From Prevotella sp. oral taxon 475 (GTDB lineage: Bacteria > Bacteroidota > Bacteroidia > Bacteroidales > Bacteroidaceae), in assembly GCF_018127805.1 (NCBI RefSeq), contig NZ_CP072334.1:2086001-2150000 (forward strand): a stretch of 64,000 nucleotides of DNA. The letters are read 5' to 3'. The notes below the pieces were generated by a model. The model did not search any database. It saw only the letters and a list, made by a program, of their open reading frames with translations, and had not been told where the DNA came from. Position 1 is the first letter of the stretch. Each line of letters opens with the position of its first letter. The position numbers were made by a program, and so were the translations under genes. Shown piece by piece: positions 17,523 through 26,007 of this stretch.

Positions 17523-18938
17523 TTAGAACTCTGCCGACTTCGGTGTTCTGGGGAATGGGATGACATCGCGAATGTTCTGCATACCCGTAACGAAGAGGAT
17601 GAGCCGCTCGAAGCCCAAACCAAAACCGCCGTGAGGACAAGTGCCATAGCGGCGAGTGTCAAGATACCACCACATATCCTTCATCGGGATCTGTCGTTCC
17701 TCGATTTGTGCTACCAGCTTATCGTAGTTTTCCTCACGCACACTACCGCCAATAATTTCGCCAATCTGAGGGAAGAGCACGTCAGTGCCCTGCACCGTCT
17801 TCCCGTCGTCATTAAGTTTCATGTAAAAAGCCTTAATGCCCTTAGGATAATCGGTCATGATAACAGGTTTCTTGAAATGTTCTTCTACGAGGAAGCGTTC
17901 GTGTTCGCTGGCCAAATCCATCCCCCAACTGATGGGGAACTCAAACTTCCGACCACCCTTCACGGCTTCTTCAAGAATGCGGATTCCGTCGGTATAGGTG
18001 AGGCGGACGAAATCTTCGCGCACCACACCTTCGAGACGGTCGAGCAATGTGGGGTCGATCATCTTGTTAAGGAACTCAAGATCATCCCGACATTTCTCCA
18101 ATGCCCAACGCACGCAATATTTAATGAAATCTTCTTCCAGGTGCATCAAGTCGGCCAGTTCGATAAAAGCCACTTCCGGCTCTATCATCCAGAACTCAGC
18201 CAGATGTCGTGGCGTGTTGCTATTCTCTGCGCGGAAAGTCGGACCGAAGGTATATATCTGTCCAAGAGCCGTTGCACCGAGTTCGCCTTCGAGCTGTCCG
18301 CTCACCGTCAGACTGGTCATCTTCCCGAAGAAATCGTCCGAATAGATGATTTTTCCGTTCTCATCTTTCTCCAAGTCGTAGAGATTCTTCGTCGTCACCT
18401 GAAACATCTCGCCCGCACCCTCTGCATCGCTTGCGGTGATGAGCGGCGTGTGGAAATAGAAGAATCCGTGTTCGTGAAAGTATTGGTGAATGGCTATTGC
18501 CATATGATGCCGTATGCGCATGACGGCTCCGAAAGTATTGGTGCGCAGACGCAGATGAGCGTGCTGCCGCATATATTCGAAGCTCTGACCTTTTTTCTGC
18601 ATCGGATAGTCGGTAGCACAACCGCCGTAGAGCGTGATGTCTCGGCATTGTATCTCGGAGCTCTGTCCCTGCCCCTGACTTTCCACCAACACACCCGTCG
18701 CACTGATACAAGCACCGGTAGTGATTTGTTTCAGCAGTTCGGCATCAAAGTGTGTCGGGTCTACCACCAACTGCACATTCTTAATGGTCGAGCCGTCGTT
18801 GAGGGCGATAAAATCCACCGCCTTACTGCTGCGATGCGTCCGAACCCATCCTTTTACGTTCACGTCTGCCCCGAAATCGGTGCGGCGCAATACGTCTACC
18901 ACCTTTGTTCTCTGAAGTTTATCCATTCTAATTTTCAT
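17523..18938 (-). CDS. asnS: Asparaginyl-tRNA synthetase
   Basis: A 471-residue class II aminoacyl-tRNA synthetase charging tRNA-Asn. The OB-fold anticodon-binding domain is at about residues 20-105 ([18 protein letters not shown]). The catalytic domain has motif 2 ([21 protein letters not shown] region) and motif 3 ([11 protein letters not shown]) near the C-terminus. Length is normal for AsnRS. A long frame open on the opposite strand is a shadow of this gene. It lies downstream of the pseudouridine synthase gene on the same strand, separated by a large hairpin. Confidence 0.97.
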   Translation of the reverse strand: MKIRMDKLQRTKVVDVLRRTDFGADVNVKGWVRTHRSSKAVDFIALNDGSTIKNVQLVVDPTHFDAELLKQITTGACISATGVLVESQGQGQSSEIQCRDITLYGGCATDYPMQKKGQSFEYMRQHAHLRLRTNTFGAVMRIRHHMAIAIHQYFHEHGFFYFHTPLITASDAEGAGEMFQVTTKNLYDLEKDENGKIIYSDDFFGKMTSLTVSGQLEGELGATALGQIYTFGPTFRAENSNTPRHLAEFWMIEPEVAFIELADLMHLEEDFIKYCVRWALEKCRDDLEFLNKMIDPTLLDRLEGVVREDFVRLTYTDGIRILEEAVKGGRKFEFPISWGMDLASEHERFLVEEHFKKPVIMTDYPKGIKAFYMKLNDDGKTVQGTDVLFPQIGEIIGGSVREENYDKLVAQIEERQIPMKDMWWYLDTRRYGTCPHGGFGLGFERLILFVTGMQNIRDVIPFPRTPKSAEF

Positions 18939-19044
18939 AAAAGGAGTGAGAAACGGTTGTTTTCATCGCACCTCATCGGACAACATCCAATCGGCACAGA
19001 CCTTTGTCAAGGCGAGAAAACGCACCTCCTGAGGGATAAGCAGA

Positions 19045-19146
19045 GAAGGAATGAAGACAACTGCTCGTGGATGCCTACTCGCATACTGTTCTGCCAGGAC
19101 TATCGTTGTGGCACTGCCCACAGCAGACCTTTGTCTTCATTCCTTC
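19045..19146 (-). ncRNA. Large stem-loop between pseudouridine synthase gene and asnS (possible structured RNA)
   Basis: A perfect 16-bp inverted repeat, GAAGGAATGAAGACAA (19045-19060) with its complement at 19131-19146, encloses 70 nt in which CTGCT/AGCAG and GTGG/CCCA can pair further. There is no T-run on either side, so it is not a standard terminator. It may be a processing site, an asnS leader or a small RNA. Confidence 0.4.
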
Positions 19147-19176
19147 AACTCCCTTCCTCTTTCGCTCCTTGTTTAA

Positions 19177-20721
19177 TTATTCAAAAGCACCCATTCTCAG
19201 CATATCCACCTCTTTTTCGGTGAGGAAACGCCAGTCGCCGCGACGCAGATTCTTCTTCGTGAGTCCGGCAAACTGCACACGGTCGAGTCGTACCACCCGA
19301 TAACCCAAGTGTTCGAAGATGCGGCGCACGATGCGGTTCTTCCCGCTATGGATTTCGATACCCACCTGCGCCTTATCCTTTTCGTTGGAATATTCGATGG
19401 CATCGGCATGTATTTCGCCATCCTCGAGGGTGATTCCGCTGGCAATCTGCTGGCGGTCGTGTTCGGTGAGCTCTTTATCGAGGAACACATGGTAGACCTT
19501 CTTCTTCAAGAACTTGGGATGTGCCAGCTTACTGGCCAAGTCTCCGTCGTTGGTAAGAAGCAGAACGCCCGTGGTATTGCGGTCGAGTCGGCCTACAGGA
19601 TAGATGCGTTCAGGGCACACACCCTTCACAATGTCCATCACCGTCTTGCGTTGTTGCGGGTCGTCGCTGGTCGTTACATAATCTTTAGGTTTGTTGATGA
19701 GTACGTATACCTTCTTTTCCAGCGAGACAGGTTGTTCGTGGAAGACGATTTCATCGCTGCGAAGCACCTTCGTTCCCAGTTCGGTCACGACGTTTCCGTT
19801 CACCTTCACCATACCGGCCTGTATGAATTGGTCGGCCTCCCGACGACTGCATATACCAGCATTGGCCAAGAATTTGTTTAAGCGAAGCGGTTCGTTCGGG
19901 TCGATATGTTCCTCCTTATATTCTATACGCTTCTTCAAGCTATACTTAGCATTGGGGTTATAGCCCGGCGTGCGCTGCTTTTGGTAGCCACCCGGCTGAT
20001 AACCACCGCGAGGTTGATAGCCACCGCGGGGCTGATAGCCACCCGGCTGGTATCCCCCATGCGGTTGATAACCGCCGCGAGCGTTATTATTGTTATAGCC
20101 ACCACGGGCGTTATAGGGCCGGGGTTGATAACCACCATGCGGCTGATAGCCACCTTCACCCTCAGCGCCATTATTGAAGTGTGGCCGATAGCCACCCTCT
20201 TGGCGCGGCTGATAGTTGGCTCGCGAAGTGTAGCCGCCCTCTTGTTTGGGTTGATAGCCACCCTCCTGACGCGGCCGATATCCGCCTTCAGGACGCGGTT
20301 GATAACCACCGCGAGGCTGATAGCCATTCTCCCCCTCGGCGTTGTTATTGTAGCGCGGACGGTACCCACCCTCCTGACGCGGCTGATAACCGCCGCGGGC
20401 GTTATAGCCACGAGGTTGATAGCCTCCATTTTCGTTGTTGTAGTTGTTGTACCGCGGGCGATAAGGCCTTTGTTGCGAAGCACCTGCACTTTGCAAACCC
20501 GCTCCGAAGCCCTCGGGACGGAACGCGCCCTCGTCGTCTCCACCATTATGGCGACCGGCCGAGTAAGCCCGCTGTGTGTGGATTCTTGGTCTTTGCGGTT
20601 TAGCACCGTCATTTCCATAGGTTCGGGAGTAGCTCCCTGCTGTTGCACTGTAGCCTTCACGGCTCTCCTCCGGCTGTCCTGCGGACGCCTCTTGAGGCTT
20701 CTTTTCCAATTCTGATTCCAT
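19177..20721 (-). CDS. rRNA pseudouridine synthase (RsuA/RluB family) with long GYQPR-repeat arm
   Basis: A 514-residue protein. The last ~240 residues are a complete RsuA/RluB enzyme: S4 RNA-binding domain (LRLNKFLANAGICSRREAD), then the synthase domain with the catalytic Asp in GRLDRNTTGVLLLTNDG and a KNRIVRRIFEHLGY end. It isomerises a uridine in rRNA. The first ~275 residues are low-complexity, with many GGYQPR, GGYRPR and QEGG units, no hydrophobic core, and high Gly, Tyr, Arg and Gln. This arm resembles RGG/RG-type disordered RNA-binding regions. Such extensions occur on this enzyme in Bacteroidetes; their job is unknown. The repeats make the arm prone to length change. Confidence 0.9.
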   Translation of the reverse strand: MESELEKKPQEASAGQPEESREGYSATAGSYSRTYGNDGAKPQRPRIHTQRAYSAGRHNGGDDEGAFRPEGFGAGLQSAGASQQRPYRPRYNNYNNENGGYQPRGYNARGGYQPRQEGGYRPRYNNNAEGENGYQPRGGYQPRPEGGYRPRQEGGYQPKQEGGYTSRANYQPRQEGGYRPHFNNGAEGEGGYQPHGGYQPRPYNARGGYNNNNARGGYQPHGGYQPGGYQPRGGYQPRGGYQPGGYQKQRTPGYNPNAKYSLKKRIEYKEEHIDPNEPLRLNKFLANAGICSRREADQFIQAGMVKVNGNVVTELGTKVLRSDEIVFHEQPVSLEKKVYVLINKPKDYVTTSDDPQQRKTVMDIVKGVCPERIYPVGRLDRNTTGVLLLTNDGDLASKLAHPKFLKKKVYHVFLDKELTEHDRQQIASGITLEDGEIHADAIEYSNEKDKAQVGIEIHSGKNRIVRRIFEHLGYRVVRLDRVQFAGLTKKNLRRGDWRFLTEKEVDMLRMGAFE

Positions 20722-20890
20722 AATTTACTTCTTTTTTAACCTCACGGTTTCGTGATGATTCTTTATTTTAGAGATGTAGGGATGAAAGATGCAAAGATGA
20801 AAGACCGTTTTTTCTTCTTTTCTTATCTCTCTTACGGCATTCCATTGATCAATTTTCCATCCCGATGATTTTATTTTTTCGCTTCAACAC

Positions 20891-22237
20891 TTATATTCCC
20901 GTATAATTCCACGGAGTGATCGCCATCAGTTCCGCCTTCACCTCGTCGCTCACTTCCAGGCCCTGGATAAAGGCATGAATCGTTTCTGCCGTCATCTTCT
21001 CATGGGTTCGGGTGAGAGCCTTCAAGGCTTCGTAGGGATGCGGATAGGCCTCTCGGCGCAGAATCGTTTGAATAGCCTCGGCCACAACAGCCCAAGTATT
21101 CTCCAAATCGGCGGTCAATTTCTCCTCGTTGAGTATCAGTTTACGCAGTCCTTTGAGCGTACTTTGCACGGCTATCAGCGCATGCGCCATCGGCACTCCT
21201 ATGTTGCGCAGCACCGTAGAATCGGTCAAATCGCGTTGAAGACGGCTCACCGGCAGTTTGCGAGCCAAGAACTGCAACATTGCATTGGCCACTCCGAGGT
21301 TACCCTCGCTATTTTCAAAGTCGATAGGATTCACCTTATGGGGCATCGCACTCGACCCCACCTCGCCGGCTTTTATCTTCTGTTTGAAGTAGTCCATCGA
21401 GATATACATCCAGAAATCGCGGTCGAGATCGATGAGGATGGTATTGATTCGGCGCATCGCATCAAAGACAGCACCCATGTGATCATAGTTGCTGATTTGT
21501 GTGGTGAACTGCTCTCGCACCAGTCCCAGCCGCTCGGCCACAAACCGATTGCCGAATTCTTTCCAGTCTACGCCAGGATAAGCCACACGGTGTGCATTAT
21601 AATTACCTGTTGCCCCGCCGAATTTAGCCGACATCTTACAGGCTTTCAACTGTGCCAACTGCTCTTCCAAACGATAGACAAACACCTCTATCTCCTTGCC
21701 AAGACGCGTTGGCGAGGCCGGTTGTCCATGCGTTTTGGCCAACATCGGCACCTCTTTCCATTCCAGAGCATAAGCCTTCAGTTGTGTCACCAACTCTTCC
21801 ACCTGCGGAAGATACACCTCCTGCAAGGCCTCTTTCAGCGAAAGCGGCACGCTGGTGTTATTGATATCTTGCGACGTGAGCCCGAAATGAACAAACTCTT
21901 GATAAGCCTCCAGTCCGCCAATAGCATCGAATTCTTCTTTAATAAAGTATTCCACGGCCTTCACATCATGATTTGTCACCTTCTCGATGTCTTTCACGCG
22001 CTGCGCCTGCGCCTCGTCAAAGTGGCGATAAATATCTCTCATACGTTCAAACAAACCGCAGTCTACCCCGGCAAGTTGCGGCAAGGGCAATTCACAAAGC
22101 GCAATAAAATATTCCACTTCCACGCGCACGCGATACCGAATAAGAGCATATTCTGAAAAATATCCCGCCAACGGAGCAGTCTTGTTCCTGTAACGCCCGT
22201 CTATGGGCGAGATGGCGGTAAGCAAATCAAGATTCAT
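20891..22237 (-). CDS. purB: Adenylosuccinate lyase
   Basis: A 448-residue enzyme of purine synthesis, splitting SAICAR and adenylosuccinate with release of fumarate. The fumarase/aspartase-superfamily signature is GSSAMPHKVNPIDFEN, and the N-terminus LTAISPIDGRYRNKT matches PurB of the E. coli type. I start it at the ATG at 22237, since that gives the usual MNLDLLTAISPIDGR beginning; nine upstream codons are open but not family-like. The region between it and the pseudouridine synthase gene is short and AT-rich. Confidence 0.96.
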   Translation of the reverse strand: MNLDLLTAISPIDGRYRNKTAPLAGYFSEYALIRYRVRVEVEYFIALCELPLPQLAGVDCGLFERMRDIYRHFDEAQAQRVKDIEKVTNHDVKAVEYFIKEEFDAIGGLEAYQEFVHFGLTSQDINNTSVPLSLKEALQEVYLPQVEELVTQLKAYALEWKEVPMLAKTHGQPASPTRLGKEIEVFVYRLEEQLAQLKACKMSAKFGGATGNYNAHRVAYPGVDWKEFGNRFVAERLGLVREQFTTQISNYDHMGAVFDAMRRINTILIDLDRDFWMYISMDYFKQKIKAGEVGSSAMPHKVNPIDFENSEGNLGVANAMLQFLARKLPVSRLQRDLTDSTVLRNIGVPMAHALIAVQSTLKGLRKLILNEEKLTADLENTWAVVAEAIQTILRREAYPHPYEALKALTRTHEKMTAETIHAFIQGLEVSDEVKAELMAITPWNYTGI

Positions 22238-22304
22238 AGATCGATATATACTGATGAATTGCAAAATTAATGTTTTTTGCCGAGAGGTTACACCTTATTA
22301 GATA

Positions 22305-22351
22305 TAAAGATATTTAAAAAACAAATTCCACAGGTTTTTTACCTGTGGAAT
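22305..22351 (-). terminator. Terminator of tRNA-Val
   Basis: On the minus strand an 11-bp perfect stem (ATTCCACAGGT, 5-nt loop) is followed by TTGTTTTTT. It begins just after the tRNA 3' end. Confidence 0.85.
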
Positions 22352-22359
22352 CTCTTGTG

Positions 22360-22434
22360 TGGGCGTTGACGGATTCGAACCGCCGACCCTCTGCTTGTAA
22401 GGCAGATGCTCTAAACCAGCTGAGCTAAACGCCC
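22360..22434 (-). tRNA. tRNA-Val (anticodon UAC)
   Basis: The cloverleaf reads GGGCGTT/AACGCCC for the acceptor stem, a TAGCTCAGCTGG D-arm, anticodon loop CTTACAA with stem CTGC/GCAG, and GGTTCGAATCC in the T-arm. The discriminator is A and the CCA end is not encoded. Confidence 0.95.
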
Positions 22435-22458
22435 GAGGCTTTCGTTTCAAAAGCGATG

Positions 22459-22490
22459 CAAAGGTATTGACTTATTTTGAAACCTCCAAA
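22459..22490 (-). promoter_or_regulatory. Promoter of tRNA-Val
   Basis: On the minus strand, TTTG (22490-22487), a 20-bp gap, then TACCTTTG (22466-22459), ending 24 bp upstream of the tRNA. Confidence 0.75.
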
Positions 22491-22663
22491 TAAAAACAAA
22501 TATTTTTTTCATTTTTCGGAAAAATATTTTTTCAACTTCCCTTTTCAGCATATCCTAGGACCCCGTTCTGCCCGCTTTATATAAAATAGGTATATAGGTT
22601 TTACAAATAAGAAATCGCCATCGTAACTATTTGAATATCAGCTTACTATCCTACCCGTTTCCA

Positions 22664-22738
22664 AAAGCTAAGAAAACAGTCTGCATTCTCTTAGCTTTTG
22701 CGCGCCAAAAGCTAAGAAAACAAACATCGAAAGCTAAG
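22664..22738. repeat. CTTAGCTTTTG phased repeat, cluster 2 (four copies, mixed orientation)
   Basis: AAAGCTAAG at 22664, 22708 and 22730, plus an inverted copy at 22690-22698. Centre spacings are 26, 18 and 22 bp. The second and third copies form a perfect 12-bp stem with a 5-nt loop (TCTTAGCTTTTG-CGCGC). It lies between the divergent tRNA-Val and tRNA-Gly promoters. Confidence 0.85.
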
Positions 22739-22910
22739 AGATCAAAAACACTTTTATCCATCAGGCAAAATCAACACTTCCTAAGAACGATTGATGGGGA
22801 CAGAAACCGCATCGACATCCATCCGCAATTCGCCACCCAACCCTCCCCCATCAGGCGTTCTTTGCGAATAACTTTCGCCCGAATCACTATTATTAAATTG
22901 TGTAAATTCC

Positions 22911-22942
22911 TTTGGAACTTACGGCATAAAGGCTTACCTTTG
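22911..22942 (+). promoter_or_regulatory. Promoter of tRNA-Gly/tRNA-Leu/lipoprotein unit
   Basis: TTTG at 22911-22914, a 20-bp gap, and TACCTTTG at 22935-22942, 16 bp before tRNA-Gly. Confidence 0.8.
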
Positions 22943-22957
22943 CATCACAACCATCGC

Positions 22958-23033
22958 GCGGAAATAGCTCAGTTGGTAGAGCACAACCTTGCCAAGGTTG
23001 GGGTCGCGAGTTCGAGTCTCGTTTTCCGCTCCA
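22958..23033 (+). tRNA. tRNA-Gly (anticodon GCC)
   Basis: Acceptor stem GCGGAAA/TTTCCGC, D-arm TAGCTCAGTTGGTAGAGC, anticodon stem CAACC/GGTTG with loop TTGCCAA, T-arm GAGTTCGAGTCTC. The CCA end is encoded (23031-23033). Confidence 0.96.
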
Positions 23034-23053
23034 CATGACCTTTCGTCTGGGAT

Positions 23054-23139
23054 GCCGCAATGGTGGAATTGGTAGACACGAGGGACTTAAAATCCCTTGG
23101 CCAGTAATGGCTGTGCGGGTTCGAGTCCCGCTCGCGGCA
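23054..23139 (+). tRNA. tRNA-Leu (anticodon UAA)
   Basis: A class II tRNA of 86 nt with a long variable arm (TGGCCAGTAATGGCTG), anticodon loop ACTTAAA with stem AGGG/TCCCT, D-arm TGGTGGAATTGGTAGACAC and T-arm GGGTTCGAGTCCC. One acceptor position is mismatched (A-C). CCA is not encoded. It lies 21 bp after tRNA-Gly and 24 bp before the lipoprotein gene, so all three are probably one transcript. Confidence 0.95.
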
Positions 23140-23163
23140 CGCTTTCTAAATACTTTATTAATT

Positions 23164-24840
23164 ATGAAGAGAAATCTAATCCTCACCTTTTCAGTTGTTT
23201 CCTCGTTGGCGTTGACCTCGTGCTCAAAGCTGGGTGCTTTGTCTGCCGATAACTTTACCGTAACGCCCACCCCGTTGGAAGAGATGGGTGGTAAGGTGCC
23301 GGCTACCATCGACGCAAGGTTCCCGGCCAAGTATATGAAGAAAAAAGCCGTTGTCACGGTGGTGCCCGAACTGCGTTTTGCCGGCGGACAGGTGGCAAGA
23401 GGCGAGAGCTCTACCTTCCAGGGAGAGAAGGTGATGGGTAACAACCAGTCTGTAGCCTACAAAGTGGGCGGACGCTACTCGATGAAGACTTCGTTCAACT
23501 ATGTTCCCGACATGCAGAAGAGCGATCTCTATCTCGCTTTCGACGCACGCTTGGGTAAGAAAAAGGTGAATCTGCCGGCCGTGAAGGTGTCTTTCGGTGT
23601 GATTGCCACCTCACAACTCTATAAGCAAGCCCTGCTTAACGACGGTCTTTGCCTGGCTCCCGACACGTTCCAACGCGTAAGAGCTCAACGGCAGGAAGCT
23701 AACATCAAGTTCTTAATCAACCAAGCCAACCTCCGCAAGAGCGAATTGAAAAACAATTCGGTGACCGAATTTGTTCGGATGCTGCAGAAAATCAATGCCG
23801 ACCGCGAGGGATTGAACCTCCGCAACGTAGAGGTGAGTGCCTATGCATCGCCCGAAGGTGGCTTCAATTTTAACGACAAACTGGCCAACAAACGCCAAAA
23901 CACCGGCGAGGGCTACGTCAGAGATCAACTCAAACAGAACAAGGTGCAGGCGAATGTCGATGCCCACTACACGGCACAAGACTGGGAAGGCTTCCAAAAA
24001 CTGGTTCAGGCCTCTAACATTCAAGACAAAGATGTGATTCTGCGCGTGCTCTCTATGTACAAAGACCCTGAAGAACGCGAACGCCAGATACGTAACATGA
24101 GTGCCGGTTTCCGCGAGTTGGCTACGGGTATCCTACCCGAACTGCGCCGCGCACGCCTCATCATCAACTACGAAACGATTGGTCGTAGCGACGAACAGAT
24201 TCTGCAACAGTATGCAAGCGATGCTTCTCAGCTGAGCGTCGACGAACTGCTGTATGCCGCAACACTGGTGAACAATGACCGCGAGGCGATGGACATCTAT
24301 AAGAAAACAGCCGAACTGTATCCTACCGACTATCGTGCACTGAACAATGCCGGCATCTTGGCCTTGCAAATGGACAATGAGAACGAGGCGCGCAGCCTCT
24401 TCCAGCGTGCTCTTTCAAAGGCCAACAACGCACCGGAGGCTCAAGCCAACCTCGGTCTTTTGGCTCTGAAAAACGGGAATTTGCAGGAAGCTGAAAACTT
24501 GATTGCCAAGGCTTCGGGTGCTAACGACTTCAACAAGGCCGTGGGTGCTCTCAATATCGCGAAGGGAAATTATGCTCTTGCAGAACAGAATCTGAAGGAG
24601 TATGACACCAATATGGCTGCTTTGGCTAAACTGTTGAACAAGAATTATGCGGGCGCAACGGCTACGTTGAAAGACGTGAAGAAGGCCGATGGACTCACTG
24701 ATTACCTCCTGGCCATTGTCAATGCTCGCCAAGGCAACAACAGCGCGGCTGCTACGGCTTTGCAAAACGCCATCCGCAAAAATCCATCGCTGGCTTCTTA
24801 TGCTGCCAACGATTTGGAATTCTCTAAAGTAAATCGATAA
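23164..24840 (+). CDS. TPR lipoprotein with OmpA-like middle segment
   Basis: A 558-residue lipoprotein. The signal peptide ends in the lipobox LALTSCSK (Cys 20). Residues 25-190 are a beta-rich region. Residues 195-290 contain an OmpA-like stretch (VEVSAYASPEGGFNFNDKLANKR). Residues 370-540 hold tetratricopeptide repeats (YPTDYRALNNAGILALQMDNENEA). I start it at 23164; the longer open frame upstream runs through tRNA-Leu and cannot be coding. It is probably a periplasm-facing envelope scaffold. Co-transcription with two tRNAs is unusual and would need processing. The exact function is not recognised. Confidence 0.85.
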   Translation: MKRNLILTFSVVSSLALTSCSKLGALSADNFTVTPTPLEEMGGKVPATIDARFPAKYMKKKAVVTVVPELRFAGGQVARGESSTFQGEKVMGNNQSVAYKVGGRYSMKTSFNYVPDMQKSDLYLAFDARLGKKKVNLPAVKVSFGVIATSQLYKQALLNDGLCLAPDTFQRVRAQRQEANIKFLINQANLRKSELKNNSVTEFVRMLQKINADREGLNLRNVEVSAYASPEGGFNFNDKLANKRQNTGEGYVRDQLKQNKVQANVDAHYTAQDWEGFQKLVQASNIQDKDVILRVLSMYKDPEERERQIRNMSAGFRELATGILPELRRARLIINYETIGRSDEQILQQYASDASQLSVDELLYAATLVNNDREAMDIYKKTAELYPTDYRALNNAGILALQMDNENEARSLFQRALSKANNAPEAQANLGLLALKNGNLQEAENLIAKASGANDFNKAVGALNIAKGNYALAEQNLKEYDTNMAALAKLLNKNYAGATATLKDVKKADGLTDYLLAIVNARQGNNSAAATALQNAIRKNPSLASYAANDLEFSKVNR

Positions 24841-24896
24841 ACCGGCACTGTAGGCAGGCTCTCTGGTCTGCAAACAGTCAAAATATTGCCAAGTTT

Positions 24897-25991
24897 TTGA
24901 GTCTCTATCCCATGTTGTTTTCTATGGTTCGATACATATTTTACACCCTGGCTGGAACTCAAAGGCTTGGCAATGTGTTTTCTTATATCTGCCTGAAAGC
25001 CGTTGTGGGCTTGCTGCTGTTTCTCTTCGTTCTGACTTCTTGCGGCGTAGACGGCCATCGATTCAAGGTGGAAGGTCGCTTTCTCAATCTCAATCAGGGC
25101 GAGTTTTACGTCTACAGCACAGATGGAGCGATAGACGGAATCGACACCATCAAACTCGAAGGCGGGCGTTTCGTCTACGAGATTCCCTGCACCCAACAGG
25201 GAACCCTTGTGGTGGTGTTTCCCAATTTCTCCGAGCAGCCGATCTTTACACAACCCGGAAAGAGCGTTGAAATGGAGGGCGATGCTTCGCACCTCAAAGA
25301 GATGACCGTGAAGGGTACGAAAGATAATGAATTGATGAACCGATTTCGCGAGTCGATTGTCAATGCCTCGCCTCCCGAAATGATGAAGTATGCCGAGATG
25401 TTTGCCAACGATCACGCCGCATCTCCCGTGAGCACATATTTGGTTCGCCGGTATTTCATCGCCACACCCACCCCCGACTACTCGAAAGCACTGCGTCTGG
25501 TGCAGACGCTTTTGGCAGCTCAACCGAAGAATGGGACGCTGGTTAAGATGAGGGAAGAATTGCAGGCTCTTGTCAAAATCAAAATGGGAAGCCCGCTACC
25601 AACCTTCTCTGGCATAGCGACCAGCGACGAAAAGGTGTCGCAAGCAGCTCTCAATAAAGCTCCCATTGCCGTTGTCAGCGTTTGGTCTACCTACAATCCA
25701 GAGAGCACTGAAATGCAACGTATGCTTCAATCGAAGTTCCGCACATCGAAAGGTAAGCTCAAACTACTGAGTATCTGCATGGATGCCAATCGTCGGGAAT
25801 GCACCGACATGATGAAACACGACAGCATATCCTGGCCCAATATCTGCGATGGCCGAATGTTCGAAGGAACTGTCGCCAAGCAGTTGGGCATCTGTACCGT
25901 TCCCTATCACATTGTTCTGAAAAACGGGAAGATTGTGGCAAAGGGGCTCAACACCAAACAATTGCAAGAAAAACTCGAGTCGATGCTCTAA
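24897..25991 (+). CDS. Thioredoxin-fold lipoprotein with DUF4369-like domain, CxxC missing
   Basis: A 364-residue lipoprotein. A hydrophobic segment at about residues 34-50 ends in a lipobox (VLTSCGVD). Residues 55-160 match the DUF4369 beta-domain found before thioredoxin domains in Bacteroidetes (FKVEGRFLNLNQGEFYVY). Residues 240-364 form a TlpA/thioredoxin fold, but the place of WCxxC reads VWSTYNPES, so it has no redox pair. The cis-Pro loop is present (CTVPYHIVLKNGKIV). It is probably a binding or structural relative rather than an oxidoreductase. The start is uncertain; three Met codons precede the signal core. Confidence 0.8.
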   Translation: MSLYPMLFSMVRYIFYTLAGTQRLGNVFSYICLKAVVGLLLFLFVLTSCGVDGHRFKVEGRFLNLNQGEFYVYSTDGAIDGIDTIKLEGGRFVYEIPCTQQGTLVVVFPNFSEQPIFTQPGKSVEMEGDASHLKEMTVKGTKDNELMNRFRESIVNASPPEMMKYAEMFANDHAASPVSTYLVRRYFIATPTPDYSKALRLVQTLLAAQPKNGTLVKMREELQALVKIKMGSPLPTFSGIATSDEKVSQAALNKAPIAVVSVWSTYNPESTEMQRMLQSKFRTSKGKLKLLSICMDANRRECTDMMKHDSISWPNICDGRMFEGTVAKQLGICTVPYHIVLKNGKIVAKGLNTKQLQEKLESML

Positions 25992-26007
25992 AAACACTCC
26001 GTCTGCC

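Noticed and set aside
17511..19223. A 570-codon open frame on the plus strand opposite asnS
   Set aside because: asnS on the minus strand has all class II synthetase motifs; the antisense frame has no domain and is a codon-usage shadow.
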